A DNA stretch of 37,915 nucleotides from an uncultured Eubacteriales bacterium. GTDB lineage: Bacteria; Bacillota; Clostridia; Lachnospirales; Lachnospiraceae. The stretch is from NCBI GenBank assembly GCA_900321855.1, contig ONXS01000006.1, positions 1 to 37,915 on the forward strand. Direction: 5' to 3'. A model generated the notes under the pieces. The model worked only from the letters and a program-made list of their open reading frames with translations. It had not been told where the DNA came from and did no database searches. The translations under genes and the position numbers were made by a program. This document shows positions 9,376 to 17,306 of the stretch, one piece after another (the stretch's first letter is position 1; each line of letters opens with the position of its first letter).

Positions 9376-10254
9376 TCATTTCTCTTCGCACAGAATATAT
9401 TCCCGCATCACCGCATAATCCAACAATCCATGAAAAACCTCTTCAATCTCTAACTTTCCATATTTCTTTCTAATATAGGAAATCACAGACTCTGGATTGT
9501 CGCCAAAAATATCTTTCTTCCCATGATAGCCAAGCGAAAATAACAGTGGGTGCACGACAACTGTCTGATACTTTTCAATTTGTTTTAACTTATCGCTATT
9601 TTCAGATGTAAAGCAGACATTCTGGGGCTGTTTCGCTACTTGCTCATGAGCGCAGGCTGTTTCGCAACCTGCGTTCAAATCATTCATTGTCACCACAAAG
9701 TGATTGCGTATCGTTTTGTTTTGAAACTCTCTCTCTAACAAATCATAGCCATTTTTCAAGCCATACTCCGAATAATCTCCGTGTCCCACCCACAGATGAG
9801 CAATATCCGTGTCCTGTGTCCTTATATTCATTTCTGATTTGTTTGCAATCATTTCAAGTAACCTTGCAACATCTAAAATCCTATTCTGATGTAACAATTC
9901 TGTTCTGACTTCAATGACACATTTGTGACTGGTGCGCGCATTTTTCAACTTCTCTCGCAGTTCTTCTGTCTGCTCAAGCAAAGACTGGTACTCCACTCCT
10001 GCAATCATCAAAACAGGTATCATGATAATTTTTTGATATTTTTCATCTTCTATCTGTCCAAATAGTTCTTCCACTGAAAAAACTTTTTCACCAGTTCTGT
10101 CAAAAATCTTCTGCCTGATTTTCTTACTTGTAAATGCAAACATGATTTCATCTTCCGGATAGACCTGTCGCATCTCGTCAAGCAATAGATTGATTCCCTG
10201 TCTTGCCTGCCTGTCACTTGTCCCGTTAAATACTACAATTCTCAGCGTATACAT
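9376..10254 (-). CDS. cbiK: Sirohydrochlorin cobaltochelatase, CbiK type
   Basis: 292 residues. It should insert Co2+ into sirohydrochlorin, the entry to anaerobic (early-cobalt) cobalamin synthesis. The sequence begins with the chelatase pattern IVVFNGTSD. Candidate metal-binding histidines are in WVGHGDYS (middle) and GYHGKKDIFGDNPES (C-terminus), the second matching the CbiK signature region. The start at 10254 is preferred over an upstream in-frame start because AAGGTGA lies just upstream and the extra 37 residues would be the hemD gene read in another frame. It overlaps the end of HemC-CobA-HemD by 13 bp, implying translational coupling. No signal peptide, so cytoplasmic. An iron chelatase (siroheme) function cannot be excluded from sequence alone. 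Confidence 0.85.
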   Translation of the reverse strand: MYTLRIVVFNGTSDRQARQGINLLLDEMRQVYPEDEIMFAFTSKKIRQKIFDRTGEKVFSVEELFGQIEDEKYQKIIMIPVLMIAGVEYQSLLEQTEELREKLKNARTSHKCVIEVRTELLHQNRILDVARLLEMIANKSEMNIRTQDTDIAHLWVGHGDYSEYGLKNGYDLLEREFQNKTIRNHFVVTMNDLNAGCETACAHEQVAKQPQNVCFTSENSDKLKQIEKYQTVVVHPLLFSLGYHGKKDIFGDNPESVISYIRKKYGKLEIEEVFHGLLDYAVMREYILCEEK

Positions 10255-12623
10255 GCTATCACCTTTTCTGTGAGCGATTGATAATCTGTCTGGTCTGAAA
10301 CATGGACATGGGTAATTCCATATTTTTGAAGTTTTTCTGCTGTTTTTTTGCCGATTGCAAAACATCTGTAGTTATTATAGTCTGCTCTCTGATTTTCCGG
10401 TATCTGCTCGAAAAATCGCTCTGCCATAGACGCACAGGTAAACACAAACGCATCTGCATCTGCCATTTTTTTAGCATCTATTGAGGTGTGAATTTTTACA
10501 TTTTCATATACTGCGACTGTTTCAATCTCCAAATCTGGTCTGGTCTTTTTTAAATCTGTAGTCCATACATTCTCTGAAACACGAGCTGTAATATGTATCA
10601 GTTTTGAATCTTTCTCTGCATGTGTTTCGAGATAAGTTCCCATCTCCTTACTGCCTGCAAAAAATTCATCATTCTCAGCAAAAATACCATAGGAGTTCAG
10701 TGCATCTCTCGTCTTACTTCCAACCACATAAATCTTCTTTCCAAACAGAGCACGAATATCCTGTTTTTTCAAATACTGCTCAAAAAAGAAATGAACACCA
10801 TGTTTGCTTGTAAATACAAGGTTGTCACATTGATTTATTCTTTCTATCTGTTCTGCAATGGATATCGAACAGATTTCCCCAAGCTGAATTTCCTCTACAT
10901 TTGCACCAAGTTCTCTAAAATTTCTTGTCAAGTCAGATACCTGTCTTCCAATTTTTGCAACCATCATCTGTTTTCCAAACAGCTTTTTATCCTCAAAAAA
11001 GTTTAAGGACTCTCTGAGCGAAATGACCTCACCGTATATAATCAGTGCCGGCGACTGAATATGTTCTTCCTCTACTTTTTGTACAATGTTTTCCAATGTT
11101 CCAACGCAAGATTTCTGATTGCTTGTCGTTGCCTTTGAAATCACTGCAATCTGGCTGTCTTTCCCTGCGCCTGCCTGTAAAAGTCCGCTCACAATCTCTG
11201 AGAGTTTATTTAGTCCCATTAAGAGTACCCATGTCTCTTTTCTCTTTGCAATCTGATGAAAATCGAGGTCTGCCAGCTCATCTCTCTTATTGTGTGCTGT
11301 GATGACATGAAATCCCGTGGAAATTCCTCTGTGTGTGATTGGAATTCCGGCAAATGCCAGACCTGCAATTGAGGAACTGATGCCCGGAACTTCCTCAAAG
11401 GTCACACCTGCTAAGTCACATGCAAGCCCCTCTTCTCCGCCTCTTCCAAATACATAGGGGTCTCCACCTTTCAAGCGGACAGTCAGCGGATATTCCATAG
11501 ATTTTTTTATCAGTAACTCGTTAATTTCCGGCTGTATCATAGCGTGGTTGTGGTTTTCTTTTCCGACATAGATGCACTCACAGTCCGGCTTGCACTCATT
11601 TAACAGCTCCATAGGAATTAGGCGGTCATAGACAATGCAGTCTGCCTGACGAATGAGTTCCATTCCTCTCACGGTAATCAAAGACGGATTTCCGGGGCCA
11701 GCTCCGACTAAAGCGACTGTTCCAGCTACTTTTCTTCGCATTTGTTTTGCGACCTCTGCCGCTAAGTTCTCCGGATTATTCCCAATACCTTCGGTAATAT
11801 AAATCTTTTTATCCTTCAAATCTTTTGAAGAGGGAATTTGTGACAAGGCTCGAAGTAAATATCTTCCGTCTTCCAATTTTGTGCACACTGCGCCAATCGC
11901 TGTGTGACAATCCCCTCCGATTGCCTCTAAATATCCTCTCTCTGCTCTTTTTTGTACTTCGGTGTCGTCATCTCCGAGACGGTTGATTTTATCAAGGAGT
12001 TCTTCCTGTGACTGATTGACTTCTATGGCAAGAATTCCCTGTGCCGGTGCCGGAATCATCTGGTCAAAGGATAAGACTGCCTTGTGCTTTATATTCATGC
12101 CAAGACGATTGAGCCCTGCAGCAGCCAGCACAATTCCGTCTAACTTTTGTTCTTCCATTTTTCTAAGTCTGGTGTCCACATTTCCGCGAATATCTTTGCA
12201 GGTAATATCTGGTCGCAATTGTTTTAACTGCAAGGCTCTTCTACTGCTTCCAGTTCCAATCACAGCTCCCGATTTTAATGTCTCCAAGCTGTCTGCCTCT
12301 CTGAGAATTAACACATCTCTTGAGTCTTCTCGCTTTAGGGATTTTGCAAAGACAAGTCCCTCCGGAAGTTTGGATGGCATATCTTTCATGCTGTGAACAG
12401 CCATATGAATCCTGCCGTCTAGCAGCTCCTCCTCAATCTCTTTGACAAATACGCCCTTTGTTCCCATTTGACTGAGTGAGCTCTTCTGATCTTTATCCCC
12501 TGTGGTCTTTATGATTTTTATTTCAAAACTATCCTCTGGGTATGCCTGTTCTAACATCTGTTTCACATAGGTTGTCTGCGTCAATGCCAGCCTAGACCCC
12601 CTTGTTCCTATGATATATTTCAC
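10242..12623 (-). CDS. Trifunctional HemC-CobA-HemD fusion (hydroxymethylbilane synthase / uroporphyrinogen-III methyltransferase / uroporphyrinogen-III synthase)
   Basis: 793 residues in one frame. Residues 1 to about 295 are hydroxymethylbilane synthase (MKYIIGTRGSRLA; cofactor Cys about 241 in GGDCHTAIG). Residues about 297-540 are the SAM-dependent methyltransferase CobA/SUMT (VALVGAGPGNP, RLKGGDPYVFGRGGEE, VPGISS, GIPITHRG). Residues about 545-793 are uroporphyrinogen-III synthase (VFTSKHGVHFFFEQ). One chain would take porphobilinogen through hydroxymethylbilane and uroporphyrinogen III to precorrin-2. CobA-HemD fusions are known in anaerobes; HemC joined as well is less common in my recollection. 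It starts with GTG directly after the hemA TAA, with AGGAAG upstream inside hemA. No frameshift or linker stop is visible, so the fusion looks genuine. Confidence 0.93.
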   Translation of the reverse strand: MKYIIGTRGSRLALTQTTYVKQMLEQAYPEDSFEIKIIKTTGDKDQKSSLSQMGTKGVFVKEIEEELLDGRIHMAVHSMKDMPSKLPEGLVFAKSLKREDSRDVLILREADSLETLKSGAVIGTGSSRRALQLKQLRPDITCKDIRGNVDTRLRKMEEQKLDGIVLAAAGLNRLGMNIKHKAVLSFDQMIPAPAQGILAIEVNQSQEELLDKINRLGDDDTEVQKRAERGYLEAIGGDCHTAIGAVCTKLEDGRYLLRALSQIPSSKDLKDKKIYITEGIGNNPENLAAEVAKQMRRKVAGTVALVGAGPGNPSLITVRGMELIRQADCIVYDRLIPMELLNECKPDCECIYVGKENHNHAMIQPEINELLIKKSMEYPLTVRLKGGDPYVFGRGGEEGLACDLAGVTFEEVPGISSSIAGLAFAGIPITHRGISTGFHVITAHNKRDELADLDFHQIAKRKETWVLLMGLNKLSEIVSGLLQAGAGKDSQIAVISKATTSNQKSCVGTLENIVQKVEEEHIQSPALIIYGEVISLRESLNFFEDKKLFGKQMMVAKIGRQVSDLTRNFRELGANVEEIQLGEICSISIAEQIERINQCDNLVFTSKHGVHFFFEQYLKKQDIRALFGKKIYVVGSKTRDALNSYGIFAENDEFFAGSKEMGTYLETHAEKDSKLIHITARVSENVWTTDLKKTRPDLEIETVAVYENVKIHTSIDAKKMADADAFVFTCASMAERFFEQIPENQRADYNNYRCFAIGKKTAEKLQKYGITHVHVSDQTDYQSLTEKVIACIR

Positions 12624-13886
12624 TTAATCTTCCTCATCTTCTAACTTAAATAATTTCTGTACAAATTCACGGTATGCGTCCTGATCCTCAACGCAATCCA
12701 GTTTCTTTAATTCGCGAATTGGTTCACGAATAAGTCTGTTTAGGGAGGCTCGCAGCATCTTATACAAAATTTTTTTTTTTTTTTTGTTTAAATCTAGTTT
12801 TCTGTCCAGATACTCATAGGTATCCTCCGCAATTTCTTCACAGCGTTTCTGTAGAGAGCCAATCGTTGCGTCCATTCGACTCATAAACAGCCACTCTTTC
12901 GTCTCATCGACATCACTTTCCAGTAACTCTCTTCCCTGTGCGACAAGCAGTTCTCGCTGTTTCAGGTTTTCATTTGCCACAAGATTTAATTCATCTAAAT
13001 CAATCAGCGATGTCTGTTCTTTCTTTGAAAATTTCTCATCAATATCTCTCGGCGATGCAAGGTCAAGAAACATTCTTTTCTTATCATATGTTCCACCAGA
13101 TTTTTCATATTCTTCTGCAAGAACAATCGTATGTGGTGCCGAGGTTGCAGCTATCATCAGGTCACTTTGTGCCATCAGCTCATATCTCTTTTCAAATGCA
13201 AAAACTTCAATCTCCGGATACTCTTCCTTTAATCTCTTTGCGTTGGATTTACTCCTGTTGCAGACAAAAATTTTCTCAGCTCCGTAGTAAGTGACATATT
13301 TGAGTGCCAACTCGGACGTCTTTCCACTTCCAAGAATTAAAACCGTTTTGCCTGAAATTCCCATCTCGTCCTCAAGCATTTTGATTCCGATATAACTCAC
13401 AGAGATTGGATTTTCACTGATTTTTAACTGTGTTTTCACCTTTTTTGCGCTTGTAATGGCATCTCTCACAATTTTATTGAGCTCTTTGCCACTAAATCCT
13501 GTCATCTTTGTAAAGTCAAGAGACTCCTGTATCTGTCCCAAAATCTGATCTTCTCCAAGCACCATCGATTCTAATCCCGCCGCTGTTCGAAACAGGTAAG
13601 AAATCGCATCTCTTCCTGTCTGCTCGATTAGATATTCCTGACTTTTGCTGTCTCCATAACCACAAAAAATATCCTTTACTTTGCAAAAGTCTTCCTCTGT
13701 TTCATACAAAAAATAAACTTCACTTCGGTTACAGGTGACAACTGGCATAACCTGTGAAATTTCATGTTTCGTCTCTTCTGAAATTTTTTGTAAAATACGC
13801 AGTTTTTCAGAATCTGAGAATGTAAATCGTTCTCTCACAGACAGCGAGGCTCTCTTATAATTTATGCCTATCATTCCAAATTTCAT
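12624..13886 (-). CDS. hemA: Glutamyl-tRNA reductase
   Basis: 420 residues, normal family length. It reduces glutamyl-tRNA(Glu) to glutamate-1-semialdehyde with NADPH, the first committed step of the C5 pathway. The catalytic Cys is C52 in TCNRSEVY; the GIGINYKRA-type start and the nucleotide-binding VLILGSGKTSELA segment (about 185-197) are intact. The C-terminal dimerisation domain contains a run of five lysines (about 368-372) encoded by a 16-base A tract, flagged separately. RBS AAGGAAG precedes ATG 13886. It sits between hemL (52-bp gap upstream) and the fused HemC-CobA-HemD (stop and start adjacent), clearly one operon. Confidence 0.96.
   Translation of the reverse strand: MKFGMIGINYKRASLSVRERFTFSDSEKLRILQKISEETKHEISQVMPVVTCNRSEVYFLYETEEDFCKVKDIFCGYGDSKSQEYLIEQTGRDAISYLFRTAAGLESMVLGEDQILGQIQESLDFTKMTGFSGKELNKIVRDAITSAKKVKTQLKISENPISVSYIGIKMLEDEMGISGKTVLILGSGKTSELALKYVTYYGAEKIFVCNRSKSNAKRLKEEYPEIEVFAFEKRYELMAQSDLMIAATSAPHTIVLAEEYEKSGGTYDKKRMFLDLASPRDIDEKFSKKEQTSLIDLDELNLVANENLKQRELLVAQGRELLESDVDETKEWLFMSRMDATIGSLQKRCEEIAEDTYEYLDRKLDLNKKKKKILYKMLRASLNRLIREPIRELKKLDCVEDQDAYREFVQKLFKLEDEED
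12770..12785 (-). repeat. 16-bp poly-A homopolymer inside hemA coding strand
   Basis: Sixteen consecutive T on the plus strand read as 16 A in hemA, giving Lys x5 followed by Ile. The reading frame is intact in this assembly. Such tracts are prone to replication and transcription slippage and to sequencing error. Confidence 0.95.
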
Positions 13887-13938
13887 ATTGCATACTTCCT
13901 TATCTGATTACTGATGATTTCATCTCTGATGGATTCTT

Positions 13939-15234
13939 TTATCGATATTCATTCTGAAAATATTCTTTTATTACCGTTGCTGTCGCTCTTAAATCCTCTT
14001 TGGTATGTGCATCCGATACAAACATTGCCTCATACTGAGAAGGTGCGGTATAAATTCCGTGGTCGAGTAAATAGCCGAAATACTGTGCATATTTCTTCGT
14101 ATCACTAGAGGTAGCCGATTCGAAATCATTGACCTCTTTTTCGGTAAAGAATACGGACAGAAGAGAACCCACCTGATTGACGTGTACCTGACTGCAGGCA
14201 TTTTTAATTGTGTCTGCCAAGTAAGCTCCGCTCTTTTCTAATCTGTCATAAATCGCCAAATCATTTTTCAAAATCGTGAGTGTTGCAATGCCTGCCGCTG
14301 TTGCAATTGGATTTCCAGACAGTGTTCCCGCCTGATAAACCGAACCAACTGGTGAAACCTTATCCATAATCTCTTTTCTTCCGCCATAAGCTCCCACTGG
14401 CATGCCTCCGCCGACAATCTTACCAAGTGTTGTCATATCAGGAGTTACTTTGTAATACTGCTGTGCACCGCCGAGAGACAGACGAAATCCTGTAATTACC
14501 TCATCAAAAATTAACAGAGAATTGTATTTTAACGTAAGTTCTCTGAGTCCCTGCAAAAATCCCTCCGCCGGAAGAACAACTCCCATATTTGCCGCCACAG
14601 GTTCCACGATAACGGCTGCAATGTCATCGCTGTTCGCCTCAAACAATGCCTCTACAGAAGATAAATCATTGTACTCTGCCACTAGGGTATGTTTGGTAAA
14701 ATCAGCAGGAACACCCTCACTGTCTGGGACAGATGTTGTGAGGGCAGCAGAACCTGCCTTTACTAAAAGTCCATCGGAATGTCCGTGATAACAGCCTCTG
14801 AACTTTATAATTTTATTTTTTCCTGTAAATCCCCTCGCCACACGAATAGCACTCATGACTGCCTCTGTTCCGGAACTTACCAATCTGCTGACTTCCATAG
14901 ACGGAATACATTCTGCAATCAAGTCTGCAAGAATGACTTCTTTCTCTGTCGGTGCGCCATAAGTTAATCCGAGGTCACACGCCGATTTCACTTTCTCAAT
15001 CACTTCTGGGTGAGCATGTCCAAGAATTCCCGGTCCCCAAGAACAGACGTAATCAATCATCTCGTTTCCGTCTACGTCAATAATTCTGTCCGCATATGCT
15101 CTCTCTATAAATCTTGGTGTTCTGCCAACAGAGCCAAATGCTCGGACAGGGCTGTTCACTCCTCCCGGTATAATTTTCTTTGCGCGCTCAAAGAGTGCTG
15201 CCGATTTGCTGTTGTTTTCTTTATATAAACTCAT
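13939..15234 (-). CDS. hemL: Glutamate-1-semialdehyde 2,1-aminomutase
   Basis: 431 residues, full family length. A PLP enzyme converting glutamate-1-semialdehyde to 5-aminolevulinate. Visible signatures: IPGGVNSPVRAF near the N-terminus, FRGCYHGHSDG, IFDEVITGFR before the PLP-binding segment, and the Schiff-base Lys in TTLGKIVGGGMPVGA (about 269). The start at 15234 has AGGAG 8 nt upstream. It lies between hemB and hemA, and the spacer upstream carries a three-armed inverted repeat that could affect its RBS. Confidence 0.97.
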   Translation of the reverse strand: MSLYKENNSKSAALFERAKKIIPGGVNSPVRAFGSVGRTPRFIERAYADRIIDVDGNEMIDYVCSWGPGILGHAHPEVIEKVKSACDLGLTYGAPTEKEVILADLIAECIPSMEVSRLVSSGTEAVMSAIRVARGFTGKNKIIKFRGCYHGHSDGLLVKAGSAALTTSVPDSEGVPADFTKHTLVAEYNDLSSVEALFEANSDDIAAVIVEPVAANMGVVLPAEGFLQGLRELTLKYNSLLIFDEVITGFRLSLGGAQQYYKVTPDMTTLGKIVGGGMPVGAYGGRKEIMDKVSPVGSVYQAGTLSGNPIATAAGIATLTILKNDLAIYDRLEKSGAYLADTIKNACSQVHVNQVGSLLSVFFTEKEVNDFESATSSDTKKYAQYFGYLLDHGIYTAPSQYEAMFVSDAHTKEDLRATATVIKEYFQNEYR

Positions 15235-15252
15235 TGCTTTCTCCTATTCCTA

Positions 15253-15348
15253 GCGTTTTTCCTGTCATAAGGTTGTGCCCCTTCGCTTCGCTCTGGGGCA
15301 GGTCGGAAAAACGCATATATACAGGAACTTCGTTCCTAGCGTTTTTCC
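15253..15348 (-). repeat. Three-armed inverted/direct repeat in the hemB-hemL spacer
   Basis: The 10-mer GCGTTTTTCC lies at 15253-15262 and again at 15339-15348, where it is the end of hemB; its reverse complement GGAAAAACGC is at 15305-15314. The middle arm can therefore pair with either outer arm. A smaller stem TGCCCC/GGGGCA (15276-15281, 15295-15300) and a GGAAC/GTTCC hairpin near 15324-15335 nest within. The arm at 15253-15262 is a few bases from the hemL ribosome binding site. Confidence 0.75.
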
Positions 15349-16304
15349 TCAATCCATCTTGCGACATCGAGGGCGTGGTAGGTGATAATCATCTTTGCTC
15401 CTGCTCTCTTTAATCCTGTCATAATCTCCATGACAATCTTTTTCTCATCAATCCAGCCATTTGCAGCAGCAGCCTTTACCATAGAGTATTCGCCACTGAC
15501 ATTGTAGGCTACGATTGGAACTCTAAAATTATTGTCAATCTCCTTGATAATGTCCATATATGCCATTGCCGGTTTTGCAATAATGAAATCTGCTCCCTCT
15601 AAAATATCTTCTTCGACCTCATTCATCGCCTCTTTTCCATTTGCCGGATCCATCTGGTAGGTCTTTCTGTCTCCAAATCCCGGTGCAGAATGAGCCGCAT
15701 CACGAAATGGACCGTAAAATCCAGAGGCAAATTTTGCGGAATATGCCATAATCGACACATAGAGAAATCCTGCGTTGTCTAACGCCTCACGAATGACCTC
15801 TACGCGCCTGTCCATCATATCACTCGGTGCAATGATGTCTGCACCGGCTTTTGCATAGGCTACTGCTGCTTTTGACAACAACGGAAGTGTCTCATCATTT
15901 AAAATAATACCGTCTTTTACAAGACCACAGTGTCCATGTGATGTGTACTCACAGAGACATACATCTGCAATTACTACAATCTCCGGATAATGTGATTTGA
16001 TATACCGAATTGCCTGAGGTACAACTCCCTCTTCATCATAGGCAGCACTTCCCACCTCATCTTTGTGTGCCGGAATTCCAAAGAGTAATACTGACACAAT
16101 TCCAGCCTCGACAATCTGATTCATAATCTCATGAAGTCGGTCTACGGAATACTGATTGATTCCCGGCATAGACTCAATTGGATTGCAGATATTTTCTCCT
16201 TCTATGACAAAAATCGGACAAATTAATTCATCTGTCCTCACATGATTTTCACGCAACATTTTTCTCAATGATTCACTTGTTCTGAGTCGTCTTGTTCTGT
16301 CCAT
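15336..16304 (-). CDS. hemB: Porphobilinogen synthase (delta-aminolevulinic acid dehydratase), zinc-type
   Basis: 322 residues, full length. It condenses two 5-aminolevulinates into porphobilinogen. The cysteine-rich DVCLCEYTSHGHCG (about 115-128) indicates an active-site zinc rather than the magnesium-only form. The active-site lysines are expected in YSAKFASGFYGPFRDA (about 190) and AKPAMAYMD (about 243), and VSGEYSM is conserved. Start ATG 16304 is preceded by AGGAGA. A 200-bp spacer separates it from the precorrin-2 dehydrogenase gene upstream, so it could have its own promoter as well as read-through. Its last codons are repeated in the hemL spacer. Confidence 0.97.
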   Translation of the reverse strand: MDRTRRLRTSESLRKMLRENHVRTDELICPIFVIEGENICNPIESMPGINQYSVDRLHEIMNQIVEAGIVSVLLFGIPAHKDEVGSAAYDEEGVVPQAIRYIKSHYPEIVVIADVCLCEYTSHGHCGLVKDGIILNDETLPLLSKAAVAYAKAGADIIAPSDMMDRRVEVIREALDNAGFLYVSIMAYSAKFASGFYGPFRDAAHSAPGFGDRKTYQMDPANGKEAMNEVEEDILEGADFIIAKPAMAYMDIIKEIDNNFRVPIVAYNVSGEYSMVKAAAANGWIDEKKIVMEIMTGLKRAGAKMIITYHALDVARWIEEKR

Positions 16305-16386
16305 TTCCTTTTTCTCCTATCACATATATGTTTTGCTATAATGATTCGTAACTATTTCGTTATCACATTTATTGTGGCTAAAATAC

Positions 16387-16414
16387 AGTGCAAGTAGTCA
16401 ATGTTTCTTGCACT
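16387..16414. repeat. 8-bp inverted repeat in the spacer upstream of hemB
   Basis: AGTGCAAG (16387-16394) and CTTGCACT (16407-16414) form a perfect 8-bp inverted repeat with a 12-nt centre. No T-run follows, so it is a weak terminator candidate at best; an operator or leader hairpin is equally possible. The rest of the 200-bp spacer shows no gene. Confidence 0.45.
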
Positions 16415-16504
16415 CCGTTGCGAAAGCAAAAATCATACTGCATAACATAATTCACCGCTTGTACCTTATGCAACATTTAATTGAAATCGTTTCCTTATAA
16501 ATAG

Positions 16505-17074
16505 TTATGAATGAATCTTTCTCAACTCACTCTCAAAAAACTGGTCGTATAGTTCCCGTTTTTCTTCTAATGTAAGACTCTCATCTTTTTGTATCTGACT
16601 TCGCAATTCTCCCATTTTGTCATTTAGCTCCGCTAAATCTTCGGTTACAAATTCAGAAATCTTTTCCCTAATATACTGAGATACCCGCGGGCTTTTGCCA
16701 CCGGTAGAAACCGATACGACAATATCACCCTGCTTATGAATGGCAGGCAGGGATATTTCATGAAATCCCTTGCTGACATTTAGGCACAATATATTTCTTT
16801 TTTTGCACTCAGACTCCACTTCCGCATTGACCTCATCACTCGATGTCGCAGCAATCACAAAGAAGAATGTTTCTACATCATCCGGTTTCCATTTTCGATA
16901 TTCTTTAATTATCCTATCATTCCTACTGATTTTCTCTGAAATCTCTGGTGCGATAACTGATATTGTAGCACCACTCTCATAAAATGTACACATCTTTTTG
17001 TATGCAATTTCTCCACCACCGACGACAAGACAATTTTTGCCCTCAAAATCAATTTCTATTGGTACATATGACAT
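16505..17074 (-). CDS. Precorrin-2 dehydrogenase (siroheme synthase N-terminal domain type)
   Basis: 189 residues. NAD+-dependent oxidation of precorrin-2 to sirohydrochlorin. The Rossmann motif CLVVGGGEIAYKK is at about residues 15-27, and GKSPRVSQYIREK is the conserved middle motif of the SirC/CysG-N family. It lacks the methyltransferase half of CysG, which fits because CobA is part of the triple fusion downstream. First gene of the tetrapyrrole unit, with a good promoter 40-65 bp upstream and a terminator of the previous unit before that. Whether the branch feeds siroheme, cobalamin or both is not decided here; cbiK at the operon end favours cobalt. Confidence 0.93.
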   Translation of the reverse strand: MSYVPIEIDFEGKNCLVVGGGEIAYKKMCTFYESGATISVIAPEISEKISRNDRIIKEYRKWKPDDVETFFFVIAATSSDEVNAEVESECKKRNILCLNVSKGFHEISLPAIHKQGDIVVSVSTGGKSPRVSQYIREKISEFVTEDLAELNDKMGELRSQIQKDESLTLEEKRELYDQFFESELRKIHS

Positions 17075-17110
17075 ATTTATATTTGCCCTGCTTTCGTAAA
17101 TTTTGAGATT

Positions 17111-17139
17111 ATTGTATCATTTTTGCAAAATGGTTACAA
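17111..17139 (-). promoter_or_regulatory. Putative promoter of the tetrapyrrole operon
   Basis: Minus strand: -35 TTGTAA (17139-17134), 17-bp spacer, -10 TACAAT (17116-17111). The spacer contains the palindrome TTTTGCAAAA, a possible operator. It is positioned about 40 bp before the first gene and after a terminator. Confidence 0.55.
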
Positions 17140-17236
17140 GCCGAGTCATAGAAGTTTTCATATTCGAGATATTCTTCCGGTTTTGCATTTTGCGAGAATA
17201 ATGACAGACTGCACGCTTTGCAAACAATCTATTGTC

Positions 17237-17279
17237 AAAAAAAGACCACAGTTGAGCATATTCTGCTCTCATGTGGTCA
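17237..17279 (-). terminator. Rho-independent terminator of the sulfotransferase/ABC operon
   Basis: GACCACA at 17244-17250 pairs with TGTGGTC at 17272-17278, extended by GAGCA/TGCTC around a short loop with a small internal mismatch. Seven T follow on the minus strand (17243-17237). It lies about 30 bp after the stop of the 17307-18797 gene. Confidence 0.88.
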
Positions 17280-17306
17280 GTTTTACATAATATAATGTTT
17301 AACCTT

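Noticed and set aside
10255-10365. N-terminal extension of the cobaltochelatase
   Set aside because: The extra 37 codons are out-of-frame hemD sequence; a good RBS and the conserved start are at 10254.
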